Positions 8,958 to 17,920 of a stretch of DNA of 64,000 bases are shown piece by piece. The notes under the pieces were generated by a model. It was not told where the DNA came from. It was given only the letters and a program-made list of their open reading frames with translations, and did not search any database. Origin of the DNA: Oceanospirillum sediminis (GTDB lineage Bacteria; Pseudomonadota; Gammaproteobacteria; Pseudomonadales; Halomonadaceae); NCBI RefSeq assembly GCF_014164585.1, contig NZ_JACJFM010000005.1:124001-188000 (forward strand), given 5' to 3'. Each line of letters begins with the position of its first letter. The stretch's first letter is position 1. Made by a program: the position numbers and the translations under genes.

Positions 8958-10382
8958 ATGAATGGACAAGCAGGCTCTTCGCACTCATTACACGACTTTT
9001 TTACTGAAAATCTAGAGATGTTATCGGGTGTTATTCGCCAGGGGTATCAGAACGGTAAGATCAATATCCCTCCTCTTGATCCATTCACCGTAGACGCTGA
9101 AGTGAACGAGCAGGTTGCGCTTAAAAAAGTGAATATGTCGGTCAGAATCGGCCAGCCGACCCTGACCGGGCTGGCTACTTTGCAGCCGGAATCCAATGTG
9201 CATCTGGATCTGCCAAATCGTAAGGTTAATATCGATCTGAGATTTTCTGATATTAAATTGAGCAGTGATGATTTCCATTTAAAAGGTAATTACAAAGTAT
9301 TACTGCTGAAACATAACTTAAAATCGGATGGTAGTTTTAATATACGGGCAAAAGATATAAAACTTAAAATATCGCTGAAACTTGCCGTCTCTGAAAGCGG
9401 TTCGGGTATTAGTTTGGATTCTGCGAGCTGCGATATAAAAGATTTAGATTTTAAACTGGAAGATAGTTATGCCCTGAGCAAATTATTACCTTTGTTTAAA
9501 TCCCGCTTTGAAACACTGATTGCTAAAGCCGTCGGATCGAAATTAGCATACTTTATTGATGTCCGGTTACATCAGGTTTGTACCGAGCACGCTGCAGTGA
9601 TCGCCAGACTGGAAGGTTTGTACAAGCTGAAAAAGCAGCAAGGTAGCACACATAATCCACCCCGCTTATTGCAGGGGCTGGATGGCGTCGGCCAGTTGCC
9701 TTTCCCTATGTTCTGGCAGGTGCCTGCTATTGATACCAATACGGCTCCTAAAGTCAGTCTTGATAATCTGCTGGAGGAAGCCAGAACCGGTGATCTTATT
9801 CTGTTTGCCGGTTCTTACCCATCCTCTCTGAGAATTCGTCGCTTAACTCAGAGCCGGTACTCTCATGTCGTCGTAGTGATTAAAGAATCCGATATCGCCG
9901 ATGGCCGGGCCTGTATCTGGCAAGCCACGTCCAGTACCCATCATGGCGTCCTGAGAGATATGGAAGCTAAGTCAGGCATCCAGCTGAATTATTTAGAAGA
10001 TATGCTGCGCGATTACCGTCATGAAGATGCCAATTCGGTTATTTGTTACCGCAAAGCTGTCCAGACCGGGGCTTCTTCTGCCATCGCCAGAGACAACTGG
10101 CCAGAGGTCAAAGGCTTTATAGAAAGTATGGATGGTAAGCCTTATACCGATGATATGGATGGTCTATACATCATGGGGTTAATGGAAGTGGATAACCCGA
10201 ATAAGAGTGACTATTTCTGCGCTGGTCTGGTGGCAGAAACCTTAATGAAAATGCAGCTGCTGGATACAGAGTTTGTTCAGTACCAGTACGCACCAAGAGA
10301 CTTTTCTGAGCTGCAGACCGCGTTGCCATTACTGCAACCGGGTATGCATTATGGCGCAGAAACCGTCATTGAAGATATCTAG
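8958..10382 (+). CDS. Takeout/JHBP-like TULIP lipid-binding domain fused to a permuted NlpC/P60 (papain-fold) domain
   Basis: About 474 residues from ATG 8958, which has AGGA 9 bases upstream; a TTG at 8934 is less likely. Residues 1-210 resemble the Takeout/juvenile-hormone-binding type of TULIP fold: PPLDPF near the start, then LRFSDIKLSSDD, FHLKGNYKVLLL and SFNIRAKDIKLKISLKL, all alternating amphipathic strands. Such domains bind lipophilic ligands and are mainly known from animals. From about residue 275 a permuted NlpC/P60 (YiiX/YebB-like) domain follows, with TGDLILF, a candidate catalytic His in SRYSHVVVVI (about 303) and Cys in DYFCAGLVAETL (about 421). No signal peptide is visible. 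A lipid-modified substrate or a host-directed hydrolase or acyltransferase is plausible; the function is inferred only. Confidence 0.75.
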   Translation: MNGQAGSSHSLHDFFTENLEMLSGVIRQGYQNGKINIPPLDPFTVDAEVNEQVALKKVNMSVRIGQPTLTGLATLQPESNVHLDLPNRKVNIDLRFSDIKLSSDDFHLKGNYKVLLLKHNLKSDGSFNIRAKDIKLKISLKLAVSESGSGISLDSASCDIKDLDFKLEDSYALSKLLPLFKSRFETLIAKAVGSKLAYFIDVRLHQVCTEHAAVIARLEGLYKLKKQQGSTHNPPRLLQGLDGVGQLPFPMFWQVPAIDTNTAPKVSLDNLLEEARTGDLILFAGSYPSSLRIRRLTQSRYSHVVVVIKESDIADGRACIWQATSSTHHGVLRDMEAKSGIQLNYLEDMLRDYRHEDANSVICYRKAVQTGASSAIARDNWPEVKGFIESMDGKPYTDDMDGLYIMGLMEVDNPNKSDYFCAGLVAETLMKMQLLDTEFVQYQYAPRDFSELQTALPLLQPGMHYGAETVIEDI

Positions 10383-10531
10383 TGTTTTCAGGCGTCATGC
10401 TGTGATGATGGCGCTCTTTCATACCTTAAAACATATCTTGTGTTCTCCGGCCCGTGGTCGGAGAGCATAGCGAGTTACTACGCAGTACATGCCGTTAAGT
10501 GACTTCGCAAACCGCTTAAAAGGGATTTATT

Positions 10532-12283
10532 GTGAGTAACGATACTAAACATATTTTTGTTCTGGTGGCCGGAACCGTTGATCCGATCTGTCTGACTCCG
10601 AGCAGTATTAAACGTGCGGCCAGTTATACCAGCAGTAATAACTACTGGGCGGAGAATAAAGCGTTTATTGATAAGCTGAAGATGCTGTGTCAGCAGCACC
10701 CGAATCTTGCGCTATTTGATGTACATGGCTGGAGCGGGGATAACACCAAAACAAATCGTGAGATTGCTGGAGCATATCTTGCGAACAGACTTTGTGGCAG
10801 TAATGGTCAGGCTGCTTATTATTCGGGGTATCGCAAAAAAAATGTAGCCTTTCATCTGATTGGGCACTCTCATGGTGGTAATGTGCTTAATGAATTTACA
10901 AAGCGTGCTGCTGTGGCACCAGAATGGCCTGAGCAATGGCAGATCAAGAGCATTACGTATTTATCAACGCCATTTTTTAATCAGCTGCATCAGTTGGACT
11001 GCACCCGCTTTTCACCGGATTGCCGCATTATTAATGTCACCAATGATTTTGACCTGACCCAGCGGGTGATTGCTGACTTTTCCATGTATGACCTGGTGTC
11101 AGCCTATAATCTGGTAAAAGATGATACGCCCACACTGGCCCGAGTGGTTAATGAAACAAGTGTTGCAGGCATACGGGTAAAACTGCTGAGTATTAAAAAT
11201 AAGTTGCCGCAGTCGAGTTTTCTCAGAATATTCCTGAATTCTGCCGGATATAAGTTCTCAAAGACTGATGGCCGGGAAATCTATCAGGAGACTCTGCTAG
11301 TCTTGTCAGACTGCAGAAAAATACTGATTGAACTGAGAGGGGCGGTCGATAAACTCAGTCAGACCCTGTATTACGCCTCGGACGATGCTGTTAAGCGTTA
11401 TAGCGAAGAAAGCACAAGGTACTTTGTCAGTCCATCGTTGAAAGAAGAGCTGGATACACTGCTGGCGGTGTTAATTCAGGATATCACCAATATTTGTGAT
11501 GCGATCGAAAAACGAAATGACAGCAGCGATTACAGTATCCTGCCGCTAATTAAAGATATTTCTGATGAACTGAATCATATTATTGATTTCTTAACCCTTG
11601 ATGCCAGCCGGGCTTCCGGGCCTGTGGTAGATCTGCTGTTTAAGGTGATCGATAACCAGATCGAGTTTTTTGATAATACCTCTGCTACCCCGGAAGAGCA
11701 GCTGACCGATGAATTCCGCTCCCGTTTGTCCCACATTAATATAACCCGTAAAGATCAATATTATTCCAATATTGATCAGGGTGAGTTTAATGACTTTATC
11801 AGCCGCTTACAGCAATCTGAGCAGGATTATGAGTTATCCGATAACCAGAAAAACCTATTAAAAATCTGCATTAACTTACTGGCACCACAAACCGAACTGT
11901 GTGGCTTTAAACAAGGCTTAGCTGAAGCCAATAAGAGTATGGACAGCGCGTTAGGCTCTGGTTTCCGTCGATTCTTTGCCAGATCTTTGACACTGTGGGG
12001 CAATATAAAGCCTGTACGAAAAATGGCGTTCCGGATACAGGATCTGCTGAAAAGCTATGAGCAATTGCTTAAAGAACAGCATGGTGACAAGACCTTGCTG
12101 GATGAAAAGATTCTGCCGGGATCACTGGCCCATTTCTCCGTGGTGTCTCATTCTGTCAGCCGACAGGATCTGTACCCGGAAGTGATTGAGCTGCTTAAAC
12201 CTCAGTTTGAACCAGAAATTACGCCGCAAGCGGATGAAGATTCTCAGCAGCAGGCTAAAGCCGTCAGCACTGATGAAGAGTAA
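10532..12283 (+). CDS. Large alpha/beta hydrolase (lipase-like, GHSHGG nucleophile elbow)
   Basis: A 583-residue protein starting at GTG 10532 behind AAAAGGGA. The first 200 residues hold a lipase-like core: strand HIFVLVAGTVD, WSGDNTKTNREIAGAYLANRL, and the nucleophile elbow FHLIGHSHGGNVLNEF with Ser intact. The next strand ITYLSTPFF and the Asp-bearing NVTNDFD follow the usual order. The remaining 380 residues are helical and unrecognised (coiled-coil-like stretches). No signal peptide or membrane segment is seen. It lies 149 bases after the TULIP-NlpC/P60 gene on the same strand, with a small TCTCCG/CGGAGA hairpin near 10443-10463 between them, so the two may act together, for example as lipid-directed effectors (inference). 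Confidence 0.7.
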   Translation: MSNDTKHIFVLVAGTVDPICLTPSSIKRAASYTSSNNYWAENKAFIDKLKMLCQQHPNLALFDVHGWSGDNTKTNREIAGAYLANRLCGSNGQAAYYSGYRKKNVAFHLIGHSHGGNVLNEFTKRAAVAPEWPEQWQIKSITYLSTPFFNQLHQLDCTRFSPDCRIINVTNDFDLTQRVIADFSMYDLVSAYNLVKDDTPTLARVVNETSVAGIRVKLLSIKNKLPQSSFLRIFLNSAGYKFSKTDGREIYQETLLVLSDCRKILIELRGAVDKLSQTLYYASDDAVKRYSEESTRYFVSPSLKEELDTLLAVLIQDITNICDAIEKRNDSSDYSILPLIKDISDELNHIIDFLTLDASRASGPVVDLLFKVIDNQIEFFDNTSATPEEQLTDEFRSRLSHINITRKDQYYSNIDQGEFNDFISRLQQSEQDYELSDNQKNLLKICINLLAPQTELCGFKQGLAEANKSMDSALGSGFRRFFARSLTLWGNIKPVRKMAFRIQDLLKSYEQLLKEQHGDKTLLDEKILPGSLAHFSVVSHSVSRQDLYPEVIELLKPQFEPEITPQADEDSQQQAKAVSTDEE

Positions 12284-12465
12284 GTATGTACTGAAATAAT
12301 TGCCCTGTAATAGGGTGTCCTGTAATCGGGTGCGCTATTAGAGAGGCTGTCAGAATATTCTGAGCTGATGCCTGATCGGGATGTCGGGATATATCAGCGT
12401 AGAACAGCGACAGCGAAAACTCTGACACAACAGCCCCGAAAAAAAGCAATCAAAAAAAACAGCAT

Positions 12466-12500
12466 AAAAAAACGGTACCCGGATAACCCGAAGTACCGTT
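12466..12500 (-). terminator. Terminator of the phosphorus-acquisition cluster
   Basis: On the minus strand AACGGTAC (12500-12493) pairs with GTACCGTT (12478-12471), with an inner CGGG/CCGG pairing, followed by a run of seven T. It lies 56 bases beyond the HAD gene stop, as expected for the end of the operon. Confidence 0.7.
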
Positions 12501-12555
12501 CAATGACGCTATCAAACAGCTCTGAAGAGAAATATAGCGCCGAAAACGCGTTGAT

Positions 12556-13224
12556 TTACTGGCGGATTTCCCAGTCGATAACAGGCCAGTTTCTTTCCAT
12601 AGCCAGGGCTCGCAGGCGTCGATCCGGGTTAGTGGCAAAAGGGTTAGTGACCTGTTCTAACAATGGCAGGTCATTCATGGAGTCACTGTAGAAGCGAGCG
12701 TTGTCCAGTGATTCATTTTCTGTCTGCATCCATTCCTTCAGACGTTTCACTTTGCCTTCCCGGAAGGTTAGTGTGCCTGTGGTACGGCCGGTATGATGAC
12801 CTTGATCGTCGTATTCCAGCTGTATTGCCAGTACATCATCAACACCCAGTGCCCGTGCAGCTCCCCGAACCACAAACTCTGCTGTAGCTGAGATAATCAC
12901 AACCCGGTATCCGGCCTGGCGCAGTTGCTGGATCAAAATCCGGGCATCCGGGTAGATACAGGGTTCGATATTGTTGCGGACGAATTCAGGCATCATGGCG
13001 GTAATATCCAGTGCAGAAAGGCCTTTCAGTGGCTGCAGCGTGAAAGCCATATAGTCCGCCATATCCAGCTCACCGGCACCATACCGGGTCATCATATCTG
13101 CTTCCTGTTGCATAAAATGATCACCATCGGCAACCAGTCCCTGTTTTACCATCCACTGATTCCACAAAGTGGCCGAGTCGGCGTTAATCAGTGTTTCATC
13201 CAGATCAAAAAGAGCTAATGGCAT
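12556..13224 (-). CDS. HAD-IB family phosphatase (SerB-like)
   Basis: A 222-residue protein with HAD motif I FDLDETL at residues 6-12, motif II VIISATAEF, a conserved Lys in EGKVKRL, and motif IV YSDSMNDLPLL. This is the HAD-IB arrangement of phosphoserine-phosphatase-like enzymes, which remove phosphate from small molecules in the cytoplasm. Its ATG overlaps the stop of the ABC ATPase gene (TGATG), so it is translationally coupled as the last gene of the phosphorus cluster. It probably releases phosphate from the imported compound (inference). Confidence 0.85.
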   Translation of the reverse strand: MPLALFDLDETLINADSATLWNQWMVKQGLVADGDHFMQQEADMMTRYGAGELDMADYMAFTLQPLKGLSALDITAMMPEFVRNNIEPCIYPDARILIQQLRQAGYRVVIISATAEFVVRGAARALGVDDVLAIQLEYDDQGHHTGRTTGTLTFREGKVKRLKEWMQTENESLDNARFYSDSMNDLPLLEQVTNPFATNPDRRLRALAMERNWPVIDWEIRQ

Positions 13225-14255
13225 CAGGCGACCTCTCTCACTTCGTCCATATTGACCTGGAGTTCAAGCTGAGTACCACGACTCACCAGGCGTTCTGAGG
13301 ATCGGTTCAGCAGGTCGACGACCAGTTCACCGTTGTCTGTATCCATGCGATAACGAATGACGTTACCCAGCAGCATGCTGGATTTAACGGTTCCGCTGAT
13401 CGGCTGGCTGTAGTGACTGCGGGTATCTACCGGACTCAGGCTACTGATAAGAATGGATTCAGGACGAATCGCAACTTTGAGCTGAGTGTCCAGTCCCAGC
13501 ATAGCTCTGGCCTGTTCGGCCTGTAGCAGGTTGTAGTTGCCAATAAAGCTGGCGACAAAAGCATCGGCCGGTTCGGTGTAAATCTCTTCTGCACTGCCGG
13601 ATTGCACGATCTGACCTGAATTCATCAGAAAGATACGGTCTGACATGGTCAGGGCTTCTTCCTGATCATGGGTGACAAAAATGGTGGTCAGGTTCAGCTC
13701 CTGCTGAATCAGGCGGATCTGTTCACGCAGGTTTTTACGGATCTTGGCATCCAGCGCTGACAAGGGTTCATCCAGCAGCAGGATACGGGGTTGCATCACC
13801 AGAGATCTTGCCAGAGCGACACGCTGGCGCTGACCACCGGATAACTGATGCGGGTAGTGATCTTCACGACCGTTCAGCTCGACCATTTCGATGCCTTCTC
13901 TGACGCGGCGCTGGATCTCATCCGATGACAGTTTCTGCATCTTCAGGCCAAAGGCGATATTGTCGGTGACTGTCATGTTCGGAAACAGAGCATAACTCTG
14001 AAATACCATGGCGATACCACGGCGTTGAGCAGGCAGGCTGGTTATATCCTCACCATCTACCAGGATAGAGCCGTTATCCACGCTATTCAGTCCGGCGATA
14101 CAACGCAGCAGAGTGGATTTACCACAGCCAGATGGACCCAGCAGGGTAATAAACTCCCCTTTGTTGATGGTGAAATTGATCTCTTTGAAGACAGGGGTGC
14201 TGTCAAAACGTTTCGCCAGGTTTGTAACTTCTACATAAGACATGGCATGACTCAC
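13224..14255 (-). CDS. ABC transporter ATPase (phosphonate/iron/spermidine-type importer)
   Basis: A 343-residue ATP-binding subunit. Walker A GPSGCGKST lies at residues 40-48, the signature LSGGQRQRVALARSL about 100 residues later, then Walker B ILLLDEPLSALD and the His loop IFVTHDQEEAL. A C-terminal TOBE-like domain (about residues 260-343) is typical of importers such as PotA, FbpC or PhnT. The GTG start overlaps the permease stop; an ATG four codons later is an alternative. It energises the permease pair encoded upstream. Confidence 0.9.
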   Translation of the reverse strand: MSHAMSYVEVTNLAKRFDSTPVFKEINFTINKGEFITLLGPSGCGKSTLLRCIAGLNSVDNGSILVDGEDITSLPAQRRGIAMVFQSYALFPNMTVTDNIAFGLKMQKLSSDEIQRRVREGIEMVELNGREDHYPHQLSGGQRQRVALARSLVMQPRILLLDEPLSALDAKIRKNLREQIRLIQQELNLTTIFVTHDQEEALTMSDRIFLMNSGQIVQSGSAEEIYTEPADAFVASFIGNYNLLQAEQARAMLGLDTQLKVAIRPESILISSLSPVDTRSHYSQPISGTVKSSMLLGNVIRYRMDTDNGELVVDLLNRSSERLVSRGTQLELQVNMDEVREVA

Positions 14256-15025
14256 TTATTAAGACGGTTGGCGATCCAGGTGAAGATCAGCACAAACATG
14301 AAATAGGAAATAACAAGAGCACTGGTAAAGTGGCCGCTAGTATGGCGCATGTTAAACAGATAGACCTGTAGTGTTTCGTAGCGGGTGCCCACCAGGATAT
14401 TGGCAAAAACGAATTCGCTGAACAGGAAAGAGAAGGACAGAAACAACGAAACAATCAATCCCTTACGAATATTGGGCAGTACCACCAGCAGAAACGCCTG
14501 CCAGGTACTGGCGCCTAACAGATGAGCAGCATCCATCAAATCCGGCAGATTCAGTGCATGCATGCTGTTGGCGATAGCCCGGTACATAAAGGGCAGTGCG
14601 ATGGTAAAGTAGGTGAATATCAGAATCCAGGGCGTACCCACAATAGGAAACGGATCATCAGCATAGATCTGCAATAAACCAACCGATGACACCACTGGTG
14701 GTACTGCAAACGGCAGCAGAATCAGCAGGTTCATCACCCATTTCAGCCGTGGGAAGTAGTAGAACACTACAAAAATAGTTGGCACGATCAGTAGGGTACC
14801 CAGTGCCAGAGCACCCAGACAGATCAGAATGGATTGACCAAAAGCCAGCAGAAAGCGAGGATCACTCCAAAGCTGGATATACCAGTCAAAAGTCAGGCCA
14901 TCGGGCAGTATAGTGGCTCCCCAGCGGGTAGCCAGTGAGTACAGGGCTGTCGATAGTAGTGGCAGCAACAGAATGGCAAAAATGCCATAGACCACGCCGT
15001 AGTGAAAGCGATTGCTATTTTGCAT
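14252..15025 (-). CDS. ABC transporter permease subunit (PotC/PhnV-like)
   Basis: A 257-residue inner-membrane permease with about six transmembrane helices. The cytoplasmic EAA-type loop is seen at DAAHLLGASTWQAFLLVVLPNIRKG. Such second permeases pair with a longer first permease in binding-protein-dependent importers of polyamines, iron or 2-aminoethylphosphonate. It overlaps the first permease by 11 bases and the ATPase by 4, consistent with coupled translation. Confidence 0.88.
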   Translation of the reverse strand: MQNSNRFHYGVVYGIFAILLLPLLSTALYSLATRWGATILPDGLTFDWYIQLWSDPRFLLAFGQSILICLGALALGTLLIVPTIFVVFYYFPRLKWVMNLLILLPFAVPPVVSSVGLLQIYADDPFPIVGTPWILIFTYFTIALPFMYRAIANSMHALNLPDLMDAAHLLGASTWQAFLLVVLPNIRKGLIVSLFLSFSFLFSEFVFANILVGTRYETLQVYLFNMRHTSGHFTSALVISYFMFVLIFTWIANRLNK

Positions 15026-15914
15026 GGTAACTCCTCTTTAGCAGCCATTCGTTAACCGCAGTTACCAGAGCCAGCAGCAGTACCAGCAGTACAGAAACGG
15101 CTGCCGCCAGATTCGGATCAAGGAAGACATCACCGGAGACCATACTGGCGATACGTATGGTCAGTACGTTGTAGTTACCAGAGGTCAGGGCATACACAGT
15201 GGCATAAGCACCCATAGCGTTGGCCAGTAGAATAATAAAGGTGCCCAGGATGGCCGGTGATATCACCGGAATGCCCACTTTGCGCCAGAACTGAGCCCGG
15301 CTGGCACCCATCAGGATAGCGGCTTCTTCCCAGTCTTTCTGAATGGCATCAAAAGCGGGGTAAAGCAGTAACAGTGCCAGTGGTATCTGAAAATAGGTGT
15401 AGATCACAATCAGGCCACTGAGGCTGTACAGGTTAAAATCATCCAGCCAGCCGATAGACTTGAGCAGCAGGGTGATCGCCCCGTTAAAACCGAGGATAAT
15501 GACAAAGGCAAAGGCCAGAGGCACACCGGCAAAGTTACTGGCCATATTATTGAATGAGAGTATGAAATCTCTCAGTCGGGTGTTGACATGACGCAGGCTG
15601 TAAGCTCCCATAGTGCCGATAATCATCGCGAACAGACTGGCCATAAAGGACAGTACAATACTGTTCCAGAAAGCCTGTTGCAGAAAGGCAGAATCAAGAA
15701 TCTCCAGATAGTTATCCAGCGCCCACTCTTCGTCATAGATAAAGCTGTTGACCACAATCCAGATCAGAGGAATGATCTGGAACGCGGCAAACAGGCTGAA
15801 AAAGGGCAGGGTAATGCCTGCGGCAACCCAGCGCTCGCGCGAGACCTTTTTTTTGCGGCTCACAGGCGTGGCAGTATCCATCTCCTGTGAACTCTGATTA
15901 ACTGACTGACTCAT
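15015..15914 (-). CDS. ABC transporter permease subunit (PotB/PhnU-like)
   Basis: A 299-residue permease with a hydrophilic N-terminus of about 30 residues and about six membrane helices. The EAA loop is EEAAILMGASRAQFWRKVGIPVISPA. Length and order fit the first permease of a PhnSTUV- or PotABCD-like importer. The start codon overlaps the stop of the phosphodiesterase gene (ATGA, 4 bases). Confidence 0.88.
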   Translation of the reverse strand: MSQSVNQSSQEMDTATPVSRKKKVSRERWVAAGITLPFFSLFAAFQIIPLIWIVVNSFIYDEEWALDNYLEILDSAFLQQAFWNSIVLSFMASLFAMIIGTMGAYSLRHVNTRLRDFILSFNNMASNFAGVPLAFAFVIILGFNGAITLLLKSIGWLDDFNLYSLSGLIVIYTYFQIPLALLLLYPAFDAIQKDWEEAAILMGASRAQFWRKVGIPVISPAILGTFIILLANAMGAYATVYALTSGNYNVLTIRIASMVSGDVFLDPNLAAAVSVLLVLLLALVTAVNEWLLKRSYHAK

Positions 15915-16723
15915 AACTGGATCAGCTCCGGGTTCTGAGGTTTATCGTGATCGATGCCAAGCAGAGTGCAGATAGTGCCGCACAGCTCTGTCTGACGAAC
16001 ATGGCATTCTGCTGCCAGGCTGAAACGTTCACCAATCACAAACAGAGGCACTTCCCGCTCTTCGGACAGCATACCGTTATGAGAGCGGTCGTTATTCATG
16101 CCGTGATCTGACGTCACCAGGATCTGGTAACCCTCTTCAATCCATTTGGGCAGATGGTCAGACAGCGCGATATCGCAAAAACGGGCGGTGTTCCGGTACA
16201 GGGTACTGTCGAGTCCGGCTTTGTGCCCGGCATCGTCAATATTCATGGGGTGTACCAGCAGAAAGTCCGGATCATGCTTGCGACGGAGCCATTCGGCATC
16301 CAGGAACAGGTGACTGTCCGGATAATGATCCTGATGATAGAAAACGCCGTACTGAATCAGCTGGCTTTCATCTTCGGTATGACGGTCACGCACAGCATCG
16401 TAAGGCGAACGATTATACAGCTCGCTGACCCAGTGATACGCTGCTGCTGCAGTGCTGAGCCCGTGCTGGCGGGCCAGGGAAAAGATACTCTGCTGGTCAG
16501 AGTTGCGGGTGATGTCATTATGGACGATACCGCTGACAGCCGGAGTCACGCCCGTAAGAATGCACTCATACAGTGGCCGGGATATGGCGGGCAGTTCACA
16601 GGTCAGTTTATACAGCTGTGCCGTGCCTTGCTCACGCAGCGCCTGTAAATATCCCATGCAGTCATAACCTGTCTGGTAGTTCAGACCATCCAGTACGACC
16701 AGAATCACCTTATTATTATTCAT
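15911..16723 (-). CDS. Alkaline-phosphatase superfamily phosphodiesterase/nucleotide pyrophosphatase
   Basis: About 270 residues from ATG 16723 (GAGAG upstream; GTG 16735 is an alternative). Metal-site motifs of the type I phosphodiesterase/NPP family are present: VILVVLDGLNY at the N-terminus, the candidate nucleophile region ELPAISRPLYE followed by LTGVTP, MNIDDAGHKAG, and VTSDHGMNND. No signal peptide is seen, so it should act in the cytoplasm on the imported compound. Its position inside an importer operon with a HAD phosphatase suggests stepwise release of phosphate from an organophosphorus ester (inference). Confidence 0.85.
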   Translation of the reverse strand: MNNNKVILVVLDGLNYQTGYDCMGYLQALREQGTAQLYKLTCELPAISRPLYECILTGVTPAVSGIVHNDITRNSDQQSIFSLARQHGLSTAAAAYHWVSELYNRSPYDAVRDRHTEDESQLIQYGVFYHQDHYPDSHLFLDAEWLRRKHDPDFLLVHPMNIDDAGHKAGLDSTLYRNTARFCDIALSDHLPKWIEEGYQILVTSDHGMNNDRSHNGMLSEEREVPLFVIGERFSLAAECHVRQTELCGTICTLLGIDHDKPQNPELIQL

Positions 16724-16772
16724 AACAACTCTCACTCAGACACCACGGTTTCAGGTGGTGCTTGTAACAGGG

Positions 16773-16804
16773 AAAAACCGCCGCCCATTGACTATGGACG
16801 GCGG
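16773..16804 (-). terminator. Intra-operon terminator/attenuator after the binding-protein gene
   Basis: On the minus strand CCGCCGTCCAT and ATGGGCGGCGG pair around a short loop and are followed by five T. It lies between the binding-protein gene and the phosphodiesterase gene. Such partial terminators commonly keep binding-protein mRNA more abundant than permease mRNA. A second small hairpin (CACCAC/GTGGTG, 16741-16760) follows. Confidence 0.65.
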
Positions 16805-16816
16805 GGAACTCAACGA

Positions 16817-17881
16817 TCAGTTCTGGTGAATCAGCACATTTTCCTGCCATTTACGTGGCAGACGCTTGGCTGTTTTTGCCCAGGCTTTAAAGTCCTGAAT
16901 CGGACGGGCTTTTGCGTATTGCTCATTAGGCAGCAGTTTGGCCTGTACTTCAGCTGGCAGAGTAATATGCTCGGCACGGATAGGACGCGCATAACCCTTC
17001 GCCAGGTTCACCTGACCTTCATCACTCAGGATATATTCACGGGCCAGTTTGGCGGCATTCGGGTTTTTGGCATGTTTGTTAATAATGGTGGTGTAACCAG
17101 AGATGATAGAACCGTCATTCGGAATCAGTACGGTAAAGCGATCACGGCCCACTTTGTCGGCATAGTTCAGGGCGTTAAAGTCCCACATGATGCCGACTTC
17201 AATTTCACCTTTCTCCAGGTTAGCCAGGGTAACGTCATTCAGTGCCAGACGACCCTGTTTTGCGATATCGCCAAATAATTTCAGTGCCGGTTTCAGGTTC
17301 TTTTCATCACCGCCGAATGCAAACGCCGCGCCCAGTACCGCGCTGTTTGACTGAGCTGCAGCACCCACATCACCAATAGAGATCTTGTACGAACCGTTTT
17401 TCAGATCGCCCCAGCTTTGTGGACGTTCATCAGCACTGACCAGGTTGTTGTTGATAATAAAAGCGATGGTTCCGGTGTAAGCCAGCATCCAGTGACCGTC
17501 TTTATCTTTAGCCCACTGTGGAATCTGATTCCAGGTAGATGGCTTGAACGGCTGGGTAACGCCTTGTTTGGCGGCAATAGGACCAAATGAGAAGCCAACA
17601 TCACCAATATCTGCTGTGGCATTTTTGCCTTCAGCTTTCATTTTGGCGATCTCCTGAGCAGAGCTCATATCGGTATCGGAGTGGTTCAGGCCATATTTAC
17701 TGTTCAGATCAGCCCAGGTGTCCTTCCAGTTTGCCCAGCTGTCAGGCATACCGACACTATTCACTTCACCTTCTTTTTTCGCCGCTGACACCAGGCTGTC
17801 CATATCAACAGCCTGAGCCTGGGAAGCGATGCCTGCCGTAAACAGGCAGGACAGGACTAGTGCTTTTGTTCTATTTTTCAT
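16817..17881 (-). CDS. Periplasmic ABC substrate-binding protein (family 1/6-type, PhnS/FbpA-like)
   Basis: A 354-residue secreted protein with signal peptide (cleavage after SQAQA near residue 24). It has a solute-binding fold with AKKEGEVNSVGMPDSWANW at the mature N-terminus, as in iron- and aminoethylphosphonate-type binding proteins. ADIGDVGFSFG and ISGYTTIINKHAKNPNAAK are typical of the family. It lies 39 bases after the PiT gene on the same strand and begins the importer part of the cluster. The ligand is probably a phosphorus compound, judged from neighbours and not from binding residues. Confidence 0.88.
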   Translation of the reverse strand: MKNRTKALVLSCLFTAGIASQAQAVDMDSLVSAAKKEGEVNSVGMPDSWANWKDTWADLNSKYGLNHSDTDMSSAQEIAKMKAEGKNATADIGDVGFSFGPIAAKQGVTQPFKPSTWNQIPQWAKDKDGHWMLAYTGTIAFIINNNLVSADERPQSWGDLKNGSYKISIGDVGAAAQSNSAVLGAAFAFGGDEKNLKPALKLFGDIAKQGRLALNDVTLANLEKGEIEVGIMWDFNALNYADKVGRDRFTVLIPNDGSIISGYTTIINKHAKNPNAAKLAREYILSDEGQVNLAKGYARPIRAEHITLPAEVQAKLLPNEQYAKARPIQDFKAWAKTAKRLPRKWQENVLIHQN

Positions 17882-17920
17882 ATAAACCTCAGTTCATTAT
17901 TTTTCTTGTTCGGGAAGCCA

